Assembly: GCA_021527695.1 (NCBI GenBank)
Contig: JAKFAO010000006.1
Location: 124,001 to 188,000, forward strand
Length of the DNA stretch: 64,000 bases
Direction of reading: 5' to 3'
Source of the DNA: Naematelia aurantialba
Taxonomy: Eukaryota; Basidiomycota; Tremellomycetes; Tremellales; Naemateliaceae
The notes beneath the pieces are model-generated. The model was not told the DNA's origin. It saw only the letters and a program-made list of their open reading frames with translations, and ran no database searches. Of this stretch, positions 21,543-32,516 are shown one piece after another. The position numbers and the translations under genes were made by a program. Position 1 is the first letter of the stretch. Every line of letters starts with the position of its first letter.

Positions 21543-21991
21543 TTTTGCGTGTCGACGATGCTTGGAGGCTACAACAGATGCTTTCGAGGTTTTTGCTACA
21601 GACCACACTGGCTGGGCGGCGATGGCGGGAATATGCGAAACTGACGGCCAGTGGAGGTGTGTGGCGGAATTTGTCTTTCTGGGGACACTAGAAGAGGTTC
21701 GGCTATAACAGTGCTAGGTTAACTCCGACAATCCCGTTCCCGTGTTTACCGGCATCGACACATCATCCAAGACGCAGCAAAGGCAAACATGTCGTGAACA
21801 ACATACAAAGGTCGCATCAACAAGCACTTTGCAACACTCATCCTGTCCATCATGCAAGTCGTTATATAATCGTCGTTCGCCGAAATCAGTCCGACTCCCT
21901 AGCCTCAGCCCGGCTCGTAGCTTGTGACACCATCCGTCACAACCGTACCAGCAGCTACAAGGACAACGCTCGCGATCTGACCGTCCCTCAG
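21543..21991. other. RPL34 promoter region / kinase 3' flank
   Basis: This is the upstream region of RPL34 (minus strand) and the 3' flank of the kinase gene, which ends at 21992. No specific element was recognised. The start of a 37-bp duplication falls in its last bases. Confidence 0.5.
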
Positions 21992-22025
21992 CTACAAGGA
22001 CAACGCTCTCGACCTGACAGTCCCT
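21952..22025. repeat. 37-bp direct duplication across the kinase stop codon
   Basis: The unit beginning cagctacaaggacaacgct is present at 21952-21988 and again at 21989-22025 with a few mismatches. The kinase stop codon (21992-21994) lies in the second copy. Confidence 0.85.
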
Positions 22026-25000
22026 CTCTCAGCAGCATCATCCCTCATGCCTTTCGCACTTTCACCACCAGCATGCACCGTGTCATCTGACCCGTCCCGC
22101 ATATGCCTATGCTTCTCGGTCCGATCAGACTCGCCCGAGTCGACCGAGATGTCCTGCAAGTGGCCATAACGCGTTTCCAGCGGGTGAGGTGACTTGAACG
22201 TCCAGCCCTTGAACGCCAGGCTAGCCCATCAGCTCAAATCACACAATCCAAGTATATCAAAAGGTCAGAATGAAGACCATGTGATGTGTGACCTGTGAAC
22301 TTCTGAACCGAGCGAACGTACTCTTTGCGAATCTCTAGCAAGGCCGCACCGTGCATCGTGTTGCGCAGCAGCGGATCCTTCGTCGCATTCCCGGCCGCAC
22401 CATTTGCAGGTGCGAGTGGCTACAGGATCACATCAGGATTCCTATACTTGTGCTCGCGTGCTCTGTTGTCGATAAGACGGAACTCACCTCGCTTGGAATG
22501 TCGTCGTCAAAGTGGCGTGTGTCGTCGTCGGTGGAGAGATCAGGATGATACGGCGGCGTCGCTTTGTGCAGGTCTACGTTCCTCTCAGTCTCTGCGCAAT
22601 CCAATCGCGGGCAAGGATGTGAGAATCTTGACTCACTGTCCCAGTCAATCCCGGCAAACCACGGATGCGCTTTGATCTGCGCCGCCCCGTCCGTGCCTAG
22701 ACCGCGGAACGTCGACGTCCGGCCCATCGAGCGCGCCGAGATGAAGGATGCTGAGGGGCCACCTGCCGAGCCGATACGGTCTTCTGGCTCGCACAGTAGC
22801 TGGGTCATCAGGTCCAAACACTGCGCAGAGAGGCGTGGCTTGGTCGGAAATTTGAGTGTCGTCTTCCAGTTGAGTCTGCCATGGGTGTGAGCGAGATTGC
22901 GAGGGGAGGCACCAGGCTCTCACATCTTCTGACGGGTCACATGTCGCTGCACATATCAGCAATGCCAAGGATACAGGAGACAGGACATACTGAAGAGCTG
23001 ACGAAAGGAGGATATCCGTAGAGCGACTCGTACACTGATCGTCATTGGCAACCACTCGGAGGTGACTTGGATCCGGCACTCACTGATCACGCCAAGGCTC
23101 CACCAATCACAACTGAACCCATAACCTTGGCCTCTGATCACCTCGGGAGCTAATACTTCAGCCCGACCCCTCCGCTGCCAGCGACCACCCGCCGACTTAC
23201 CCATGTATGAATTTGTCCTGCACGAACATCGCATCCGTCAACCCACTTGACGAAACGCACAAACACAGAGCGGAAAGAGCGGCAGCAGGAGAGGGCGGTG
23301 AGAAGGGGAAGCACGACTCACCCGCAGACCGAGTACGCCAGCTTCTTCCGGTTCCCATCCCGCCACGTCAATACACCCTTGCCCTCTTCGAGCCACTCCT
23401 TGCCCATGATACGCTCGACTTGCTCCCGCTTCATCTTTTGCGTCCGCCTACCCTCGCCCATCTCAAGGTCGATCCCGTGCTTCCGCAGCAACGCCAACCT
23501 CTGTTGCTCGTAGTAGCTCGTATCGTGCGCCCAATGCAGATCAGTCGCCAGCCCAAAGTCGCTCACCCGCACATGCCCTTCCGGAGTGAACAAGAAATTG
23601 TCAGGCTTGATATCGCGGTGGATATACCCTAGACTATGCGTCTCCTCGAGAGCGAGGATCATCTCGGCCACGTAGAATTTCGTCATGGACTCCGGGAACG
23701 TATCACGCTCAACGAGAAGGTTGAGCAGGTCCCCGCCACCCATGTACTCCAGCACCAGGTACAGGTGATCTGCGTCTTGAAAGGCGTAAAACAGCTGCAC
23801 GATCCATGACGGCGCTCCGGTGGTTGTCGTCTGAGATGCTGCGGCAGCGAGAATATCTTTCTCCGCTTTGACATGCCCTTCCTGTGACTTGCGAAGCATG
23901 CTGCAATGATGAGTGTCATACTCTACGATGCTGTGGCAGAAAAAAGACTCACTCAGATTTGCGCAACTAAGCACTGGTCAGCTCTGAGCCGATAGCACTG
24001 ATTGCCTACTGACCTCCTTCATAGCCACAAGCCTACCAGAGTTCCTCTCCCTAGCAATCCTAACCACTCCAAAAGCCCCATGGCCGATGACTCGACCCAT
24101 TTCGAAAGCCTTGACGTCCACCTTCTTCCTTCGATCTCTCAGCACCCTCGTTTCCTCCCTAATGAGTTCTTCACGCCTTGCCTCCTTCTCACCGTCCGAC
24201 ATAAAGCGGTTTTCCGGCAAACGGAACGTTGCTTCAAGCTGCGCCAGCCGACGAGCCCGAGACAGAACATAGTTGCCGGGATGCACTGGGGGACTTGAAG
24301 TAGACGATGATGGGCCAGCTGCCTTCAGAAGGGCGTGGTAGTACTGCTCGAAGAACACTGCAACGGACATGGCTCTCTCCAGCGTCGGTAGGGACGGCTT
24401 GACGACTCGGAAAGGCATGACCTGAAGGAGATCCTCATCATTCTTGCCCGCCGGAACGCCACCAGAACGGCGCTTCCAGCTGGTAGCTCGTACCAATTGC
24501 ATCGACTCAGCCTTCTCAGCTGACTTGCTCGTATCCTCGTCCTCGTCGACACGCTGGATAGGTGGGGATGACTTCTTCCGGATCTGCAGGGGACCAGTTT
24601 TGCGCTTAGGTAGCACAGGCCTCACCTCTACCGATGCTGCCTGAGCAACAAGCGGCGTTGCGAATGGATTGGCAAGTGGACTACTAGGTGTTTTGAGCCC
24701 CGAAGGGAGGCTATCAAACGTATCGAATGCCGCGATGAGGTTCGGCGTCGACGCACCGGCCAAGATGGGCGAGATGGACGTGTGGGCCGTATTATGTATC
24801 TGAGGCAAGGTGCTTGTAGTCGTAGAGTAGATGGAAGACGGCAGTCCATTGACAACATGCAATTCGCCTGGTCGTGCTCTGCGCGATCCGACGAATCAGC
24901 AATGATGACCTCGAGCCCAGGATACACAGACAGATACGTACTGAGTTTTGGAGCTTCCAACGAGTCTGCCACGCACAGTCGCTTCGACCACAGCCGCGAT

Positions 25001-25698
25001 AGCTCTGGCTTGCTGTTCCCTTGCCCGCGCCTTGACGAGCTCTTTGATCGGGTATGCCCATGCGGGATCTAAGGGCATCAACGAGCGTCAAAGAGCATTC
25101 AACCGCAAGACATCAAGGGATCGGGTGTAAGCCTAAACTGACCGCCAAGCTTATCTCCCACACCTTCGATCGACCACCTCAGCAACAGTTCTGTAGCCTC
25201 CTCAAATGTAGTTGCATGGAAGATATGCCTTGCCTCATGAGCTTGACTACTTACCTAGTGGGCAAGAACTCACCTGAAGTCTTTGGGGTGTCCAATGAGG
25301 CGTTTATCGACCTTTCTCTTCCTCAGCTCGCCATGTTTCCAGTCCTCCCACCCTGTTGTGTCTCCGGCTTTCCCGCCGCGGCCTCGACGTGGTGCACCCA
25401 TCACTCTCCTTCCCCGTAAGGCTGGCCCGGCTGCCCCATCCTTTGCAGCTGGCACGGAGGTGGAACGGGCCGCCGTCGCTTCGTACCGCACTCCCACCAG
25501 CTCGTCAGCATCTACCAGCTCCCACCGATCCTTGGCCTTTCTTCCTAAACCTGATACAGCCGACGAAGGGGTGGGAATGAGCAAGCGGCTATTCGACGCT
25601 AGGTTGGCGCCGAGGCGCGAGGGCGTCGAAGCGACCAGGTTGAGCAGGTCATGGAAACCTGAATGGGCCAAATGGGAGCGAGACGGCTTGGCGGTCAT
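21992..25698 (-). CDS. NDR-family AGC protein kinase with N-terminal CRIB-like motif
   Basis: Fourteen exons on the minus strand give 965 residues in frame: 25274-25698, 25143-25228, 24942-25068, 24014-24878, 23953-23966, 23322-23900, 23201-23217, 23084-23149, 22988-23031, 22924-22946, 22637-22875, 22488-22573, 22322-22419, 21992-22220. Near residues 135-150, LIGHPKDFRHIFHATT matches the CRIB pattern I-x-x-P-x(2)-F-x-H-x-x-H that binds Cdc42/Rac. A disordered region follows, then the NDR MOB-binding helices (AQLEATFRLPENRFM) and the kinase: [85 protein letters not shown]. An insert of about 60 residues between DFG and APE is typical of NDR/LATS. The hydrophobic motif is DLAFKGWTFKSP. It is presumably a Cbk1/Orb6 or Dbf2/Sid2 relative in polarity or septation; which one is not settled. 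Confidence 0.88.
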
Positions 25699-26838
25699 AC
25701 TGACGTCGATCCACTGCGAAGTCACCTGCGATCTATAGGCGTCAGCACGTCAACAGTTGAGTAGCATGGAAAGTAACAAGCTTCGGCAGGAGCTGGCTTG
25801 TTGTGGCATTCCAACTTGGCCTGCCGCGGGATCCGTAGTAGCAAGCCTCTGCTGGGCGCCTGAACTCACGGGTATGAATCCGCGAACTTATCCTGCCTGT
25901 TCGAGTCACCACAAATGAGCAAGTTGTAGAATACATCATACTGTACATCATGAGGACCTCGCCACCGATAAGCTATGAAAGATGGAACGTCCGCCATCAG
26001 CGTCTCGTCAGCGCGATCAGCGGGGCAGCAGTCGAGTCGCAGACAAACAGGGTGTCCGTGTATGTCATTGATGGGATAGCACCTGGGCGTTCTATCAGAG
26101 GTCAGCACGTCTGTAGAACGTTGTTCTGCGCCATGACCGTTTCCGCCTCCCTGGGCAGTCCCAGGCTGTGAAGCCTTTAGCAGACCGCCCGTGATTGATG
26201 ATCATGAGCCATGAGGTGCCAATCGATGGCATCAAGATGGGCTTACAAGACCACGCCGACGGCACGGGCACACATAGGATGGCCGAGAGTGGGGTGTCGA
26301 GCTTGCCAGCAGGAATGGGGCAGCACTCAGCTGAAGGAGAACTCTTGACACTACGGTGAAATGGTTCGCCCGGAACACCGGCAATGTTCCGGAGAGCCGT
26401 TTTGACGAAGGAGTCCATACCGAAGACGAACGACCGCCTTAGGCATCGCAAGCATACAACTCGTACAGCTTCAACATGGCGATGCATTCCTGCAGATGAC
26501 CATGAGCAATCACCGAACACTATCTGTCGGTCAAGTTGTCGGGTCCAACTTGCCGGGCAAGCGATGACCGGCTCGAGAACGTCGTCGAACACCGCCTCGC
26601 TTTCGTGCTAAGGATCGATTCCAAATGGCCGATGACCCCGTGTCATCAGGCTGCAACCACGAGGTCGCCAATGCCAAGACATGTACAGCAAGCATCACAA
26701 AGACTCTTCAAGAGCGGCTTGTTCATGCGGACCTCTGCTGGGCTGGACATGCGACAGCTGTATAAGACGATCATGTTGGACCTGTTGCTGGTGGGACTCT
26801 GTTACCTCTGGATTCCCCACTGATACGAATTAACTAAC
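25699..26838 (-). other. Region upstream of the kinase; possible extra 5' exons or separate minus-strand gene
   Basis: Minus-strand open frames at 26095-26592 and 25866-26108 have protein-like composition (for example VPSFIAYRWRGPHDVQYDVF). A donor near 25870 (after DSYP) and a branch plus acceptor near 25737 (GTGCTGACGCCTATAG) would join the second frame in phase to the bases just upstream of the kinase ATG. The kinase could therefore start further upstream. No domain was recognised and the upstream joins are ambiguous, so this is recorded as a candidate only. Confidence 0.25.
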
Positions 26839-28022
26839 ATGTTTGCTTGTCTTGCCTTGGCTGCTCTCGTGTCGCTGTCTTTGGCAGGCGCTGTACCCTC
26901 GCCTAGCAAGCGGACTACGCCTCTCAACTGTGTCCAATTTCAATATGCCGGGCCCTTCGCCTCCTTCGGTACCTCGCTTCTTTCCCCTCTTTCTTCCTTG
27001 CCCCTGCCTTCGACAACGCATCACGCTGATAAGTGACGTAGGGGAGGGAGGTTTGATCCATTTCTACGCCAATATCACGCAGAACGATCCCGAAACACAC
27101 GAGTTCACGTTCAACGAGACCCGTCTCGGGCTGGTGAATGGCACGATCGACAATTGCGGGGAATGCCGCACGACCGAGCTGTTTGGCTTTGAAGTGTGTG
27201 AGACCTCTGATGGGTACGGGTACAACGGCCTGTACGTGCTCGTTCTTCAAATGTCTCCCTTCTCCAATCCATCGGTGCCGCTGAGGCTGGTCTCGGTAGT
27301 CTGGTGAGGTCATTGTGCTGAGACTGTTCGTAGCAAGAACTCAGCCACAGAGTTCTACGGCCATGTGACGTATTCAAACGTAGGCTCGCCGAAGCAGTGT
27401 GTTCAAGCTGCTACGACGCCGGTGAATGGGAGCATGTTGGTACTCGCCGAATGCCTGTATGAATACGAGTCGGCTGGTTCCTCGGCCCAGTACTTTCAGT
27501 ATGTTGACATCGCTCCTTCCTTCCTTCCTTCCTTCCTTCCTTCCTTCCTTCCTTCCTTCCTTCCTTCCTTCCTTCCTTCCTCCCTTCCTTCCTTCCTCCC
27601 TTCCTTCCTTCCTTCCTTCCTTCCTTCCTTCCATCCTTCCTGCCTGCCGTCCTTCCATCTTCGTCTCCCTTATCCTTTTTATATGCTATTTCCTCATTCC
27701 TTCCAGTGCAGAACTTAGATGGCGACGTTTCCTTGTCCCATCTAGTTGGCAGACCCAAATCCAGCCAGGGGGGTCACGACGCGCACACTGACATGACACA
27801 GCACAGAATTAAGCGACGGGGGGTACCCCGTAACCCTACTGGTTGTCGGCCAATCAGAGTGAGCCGCAGCCCTAGAAAGCAAGAATGATCGCGCTGATGC
27901 GCATGACTCGTAGGACGTACGGACCCAACCCATCCCTCGATCAGGGCGAGCCGCTGAGCTTCTTTGACGGACCGGCCATCGGACCCTTCACGTACTTTGG
28001 CTACAAAGCGCCGGTATTCTGA
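26839..28022 (+). CDS. Small secreted Cys-containing glycoprotein, unknown function
   Basis: Four exons, 26839-26968, 27042-27231, 27334-27498 and 27914-28022, give 197 residues. The N-terminus is a clear signal peptide (MFACLALAALVSLSLAGAVP) followed by SPSKRTTPLNC, which has a dibasic site. The mature part has seven cysteines or so and several N-glycosylation sequons (YANITQN, FNETRL, VNGTID, VNGSML). A stretch CVQAATTPVNGSMLVLAEC with later QYFQ recalls a ricin-B/beta-trefoil repeat, but only weakly. It ends GPFTYFGYKAPVF with no GPI signal. It is probably an extracellular or wall protein; no family is assigned. The last intron (27499-27913) is 415 nt and carries a long CTTC microsatellite. 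Confidence 0.7.
27515..27650. repeat. (CTTC)n microsatellite in an intron
   Basis: About 135 bases of nearly pure cttc repeat with a few interruptions (cctccc, ccatcc). It lies inside the last intron of the secreted-protein gene and produces spurious FLPS-repeat and EGRK-repeat frames. Confidence 0.95.
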
Positions 28023-28354
28023 GCGTCTGAGGACTAAGATCATGGCGAGGTACTCGATTATGCATGTGCGTACGAGAGTGCTCCTCGTGTATATCGCCGT
28101 ATGTAGAGGTATACCAGACGCATGCACATCGTCGAACACCAGCAGGAACCACTAGTGACTCGGATCCGAAGATCTCGGCGTCGTCCGTCGGATCCGCAAG
28201 CGTTCGTCCAGTTGTAATGTCGAGTGCAGTGTGGCTTTGAGCAAGTCGACCCAGCTCAGATATATCTGTTAACCTCCCCTGGCTCTCCAGCAGCACGCTC
28301 CATCACCCTTGTACGCTCCCGCAAACTCCTATCTCAACGTGGGGCGAAACGATC
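28023..28354. other. Intergenic, secreted-protein gene to acyltransferase
   Basis: 332 bases between two plus-strand genes; promoter of the acyltransferase expected here. Nothing specific seen. Confidence 0.5.
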
Positions 28355-30214
28355 ATGAGCTCAGTCAGTCTGCCCTTCCTTGTCCGCCTGTCGCCGTCTT
28401 CTTCCCCCGTGTCTTCCATCGCGAACAGCAACTGACCGTCTACTTCTGTACTCATACAACAGCCTGAGACTCCACCTTCTATTCGGATACATCCATTGAC
28501 ACGTTCACCTCCTCAATCATCTCCCTTATCGATCATCGATTCTTCCGTCGCCAACTACACCATCTGTGGCGCACTGTGGCTCTTTCCCCGTCTATCCTCA
28601 TCCGCATCCAAGTCCACCTCCCCCTCCCCAAGCACATCCATATACACCCGAGACGCCCTGCTCTACTCGCTGTCAACGATCCTCGATGCGTACCCACAAT
28701 GGTGCGGCCGCCTGCACATCCCTCCATACGATGCTCAAGCTGCAAGGAACGACTATACTCGCCGTTACGGGCGTGTCTGGCTTAGTTGGGGCGGGGACGA
28801 CGACCCGGGAGCAGACGTGACGTTCGCGGAGCATGCGAAGAACATCGATTCTGTCCTGCCGCCTAAGGTTCAGGGTGTTCGAGGGGTGCACGATGCGAGC
28901 TCGTTGGGGAGTGAGCTGTTTGTCGACTCGAGCCGGCTGGTCGACCTTCGTGCACCGTCATCAGAAGGGACCAAGTCCGCACCATGTATGTTGGTCAAGA
29001 TCACGTTCTTCGCCGACGGGGGCGTTGGGATCGCTGCCGGCCTGCACCACACGCTCTCGGACGCGCAGTGCCTTGCACGATTCATGACCGATTGGGCAGA
29101 GGTGCATCGAGCACAAACACATGCAGCCCACTCGACCAAGGACGAGGGAAAACACCGACAGGTCGGGATTGTCTTACCTTGTCGGCCATTTGCGCCACTC
29201 GAGCTGGACAAATACGCAGCGGGGTGTCTGAATGATACAAATGAAGACGAGGTCCTGAGAAGTAGAGCATTGCAACTGCCTCAGATCAGACTGGATATGT
29301 GGGCTTCGGGAGACGGGAAACCAGGGATGATCACCTCGCCTACTCGGCCGCCTGCGGAAGTTGCTCAGCTCGACACGGCGTTGGGGTCGGTGAGAGGGCG
29401 GCCTATCCCTTGGTCGACCTGGGAGTACGAGAAACCGGTCAGAGACTACGTGCTGGACTTTACGCCAGAGCAGATGCAGCGAATCTGGTCACAGGCGTCA
29501 GTTCCGACGCCCGAACAGGAGAATGAGAATGGCAAGGAGAATAGCGCGGGCGGAGACGGCGAGGAGGGCACAGGTACAGACAGCGATCACCCCCCCAGTG
29601 GAGGCGCGAGGATATCCCGGCTCGACGCGCTGCTCGCTCATCTCTGGCGACTTTCCGTCCGAGCGCGGCGCATCCCCGCAAACGAACTCTGCTCACTTGA
29701 CATGTCAGTCGGGCTCCGTCCGCGCCTCGGCCTGCCCCCAACCTTCCTAGGCAGCCCACTCAACAACTTCTCCGCCGCCCTCTCAGCAGGAACCATCACC
29801 TCCCCTTCTCCCTCGTCCGCGTTCTCGACGGCCCAAGCAATCCGCAACGTCGTCTCTTCCGTCAATGCCGATACGATGCCGCCACTGCTACACCACCATG
29901 CCTTTGCCCTGGACCCGATCCGGGAGAGGAACGCGTTCATGGGTGGACGGCATATGCTAGTCACGGGCTGGCTTGGGATCGGGTCCTACGACGTTGATTT
30001 TGGAGGCGGCCCGCCGGTGCTGATGGTCAGCCAGATGTGGGCTATCGACGGGCTCGTCGTGGTCATGGAGGTACCCGCAGCGACCTCCGTGGTGGCGGCT
30101 CTTGACTCTAAATCTCAAGCGCCAAAGTGGTACGACCACGGCGTCCGGGTCAGGATGTTCTGCCAGAACGAGGTCATGGACCGCTTGATAGCGGATCCGG
30201 AGCTGTATGCTTAA
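28355..30214 (+). CDS. BAHD/transferase-family acyltransferase
   Basis: Two exons, 28355-28363 (only 9 nt, ATGAGCTCA) and 28463-30214, give 586 residues. The 9-nt exon is chosen because the long frame has no ATG before its conserved start and the joined sequence begins MSSPETPPSIRIHPLTRSPP, leading into LSIIDSSVANYTICGALWLF as in fungal relatives. Family signatures: the catalytic HxxxD in GLHHTLSDAQCLA near residues 195-205, and YDVDFGGGPPVLM near 512, in the place of the DFGWG motif. Such enzymes move acyl groups from acyl-CoA to alcohols or amines; the substrate cannot be read from the sequence. An acidic Glu/Gly/Asp insert lies near residues 350-370. No signal peptide, so probably cytosolic. 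Confidence 0.88.
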
Positions 30215-30729
30215 CGATCCTTCTCATAACGTACATGCCTGACGAAAATCGTGTCACGATAGACGTCAGCTGCGATAGACACAAAGAGCGGCTGGGCTTC
30301 TTCGCGTCTCGCCTAGAGACTTGTCGACTGGATGTTGCGTATCGCAGATTGCGACCGGACTCGGGATTCGTGGATTACAAACTGCATCATCCGTATTGTA
30401 GCATATGCATGATCACCCGGGAAGCGTCAAAAGGATATCCGACAACGGCTACAGATCTAGCGCAGGTATCAAGCTGTGATGGTGTATGTGCAGCTGAAGC
30501 TGGTACATGAAGGTCGTCAGGGTCGTTCACGGGGCAAGCGGGCGGGTGGGGGGTGTTGGGGATTGTTGCGGGGAAAAGGTGGTTATCAACATCCGAGGCG
30601 AGTCTACTCGAAGATCTAAAAGCGGAGTCACGGGTGACTGGGAGCGTGGCAGCCCTGGGTCTCAGCGAAGCGGGTATTGGTGGCGCTAAGGCCACTTGAG
30701 TGGATTTCACAATGTCGAGCTGCGCTGCA
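30215..30729. other. Convergent intergenic region
   Basis: 3' flanks of the acyltransferase and DGK1. Short open frames only; nothing recognised. Confidence 0.5.
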
Positions 30730-32190
30730 CTATGAGAGGAGGTAGTTGGTCGATGCCAGCCACAACCAGATAATGGCCCCGCTTAGGATCGGCAGAGTCA
30801 GATTGTCGTCGAGCCCGAGATCTGTAGCCCATCAGCTCTGCCTTGTACACATGGGACGGAACTGACCAAGTGCCTCTACGATCGCACCGCCAACACCAAC
30901 CACGACGGCGGTCAAGCCGACCCCTGCACCACCCGTCTCGAGAATCGCCCAGTGTCCACTGCCCCCGTGCCACCAGAACCCAATACAGATCAGAGCGCCA
31001 GTCACTGTAGCCGCTAGGAAGCCGGCTAGGGATTTACGAGGCGCGAACGGGAGAATGTTGATGCCTGGCACATGGGCGGGGAGGGGAGGCGTGTACTTGC
31101 CCCACAGGCGGCCGATCGTCGATGCCGTCGTGTCGGACCATGATAGACTAGAACGCGTCAGCTAAAGCTGTCGATCGAAGAACGCGAGTCAGCAGACGTA
31201 CGTCAGGATGGACACGACGGCAATGTCTCGTGGGTACAGGCCGAGCACAAAGATGACTCCGAAGAGGTACCACACCACGCCGTTGATCTTGTTGCGCTCC
31301 GACTCGCGCATGAGGAAGCCGAGATATGCCTCCCATACTTCGGCAAATGAGGGAAAGTTGAGCCGAAGTAGATCCGTGCTGAGGACAGTCACGAGCATTG
31401 TTGACAGCATCGTAAGGAGCGGTTTGAGAGTTGGTGGATCGAGGTGGTTGAGCGCTAACGTCAAGAAGCCTGGTCACGCGAGTCAGTCGCCGAAAAAGAG
31501 GCCAAGAATGGGACAGGACGAACCGATAGAGCTATGGAGAGCCTTTCGTGGAATCTCCCAGTCGACAGCTTTAGTCGGCGTCACGCCCGGGCTGGGCTTG
31601 CGCTTGATACTACTACTGCGTCTCTTGCGAGCAGGGGGTCTGACTCCCTCCACTGACGCGTTGGCAGAGGGAGCGGGAGGAGGAGGCGGCCGGTTGGTAG
31701 GCTGGACCGGCGATTCTGGATCCGCTGGGATGGTAGGGAGAGTCGGAAGACCGTTGTATGGTGACGTCGGTGCTGATGTAGGTCCAGGCCCTGGAGACTT
31801 GCTGGCCCTCGTAGATCTAGGCACATTTTTACGGATCTTGACATCCTCTTCTTCGCGATCTACACTCCCGTCTCTCCAGGCCTTGCCGCCGCCATTTCCC
31901 ATATCTCGCTCCAGCCTGGGAATCCCATTGGCTTTGGGCGCCACGTCAGCCATACCGGTGCCCGATGCGCCCGATGCACTCGATGGCGAGCGGGCGATGG
32001 GCTCGTTCTCCTGATTGTCCCGCTTCCTGAGGCGGCTGGACGGGGCCGGGCGGCTCGTAGGTGGCGGCGACACGGATGCGGACAGGGACGAGCGTGACGT
32101 TCGCGGTGATGAGGGCGATAAGCGCGAAGGGCCGTCTCCCAGCCTAGGTAAAGGTGAAGGAGAAGGCGATAACGAGATGGCTTGTGCCAT
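30730..32190 (-). CDS. DGK1: CTP-dependent diacylglycerol kinase (DGK1/HSD1-like, SEC59 superfamily)
   Basis: Four exons on the minus strand (31524-32190, 31202-31469, 30867-31147, 30730-30821) give 435 residues. The first 200 are disordered Ser/Pro-rich. Then come WEIPRKALHSSIGFLTLAL, NKINGVVWYLFGVIFVLGLY, PRDIAVVSILTLSWSDTTAS, GRLWGKYTPPLP and NILPFAPRKSLAGFLAAT, plus several membrane helices ending in LSGAIIWLWLASTNYLLS. The PRD...SWSD.TAS..GR and RKS-x-x-G blocks are the nucleotide-binding signature shared with CDP-DAG synthases and yeast Dgk1, which phosphorylates diacylglycerol with CTP at the ER/nuclear envelope. It works opposite to phosphatidate phosphatase in controlling phospholipid and lipid-droplet balance. 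The extended N-terminus may be regulatory. It is divergent from RRP43. Confidence 0.92.
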
Positions 32191-32516
32191 GAGGCTCTAG
32201 TCGGTTCGGCGGAGCGGTGTGTGCAAGTGTCACCGAGGTGGTAGGTGGACGCAGGTAATACTGACGTACAGGTATGCAGAATCCCAGTGATTGCACTGAA
32301 AACGTCGACGAGTCTTGTGCGCGAAGATATTGGCCCCTTGTGTTTTATGAAAAAGAAATTAGTCGTGCCAATCACCGTGACGCGCCTCTCAAGAGAAAGG
32401 CGCGCGCTGCTGTAACTCCGTGTATTACCGATACGTGGCAGTCGAGCAGAGGTGGAGGTTGAACCGTCTCTATACGTTTTCTTGATTCTTTCTCGAGCTA
32501 GACGTCTGTAATCTAC
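32191..32516. promoter_or_regulatory. Divergent promoter, DGK1 and RRP43
   Basis: 326 bases separate the two start codons, which point away from each other. Both promoters must be here; no element was recognised. Confidence 0.6.

Noticed and set aside
27374..27791. Open frames rich in FLPS or EGRK repeats on both strands
   Set aside because: They are translations of the cttc microsatellite, which lies inside a well-supported intron.
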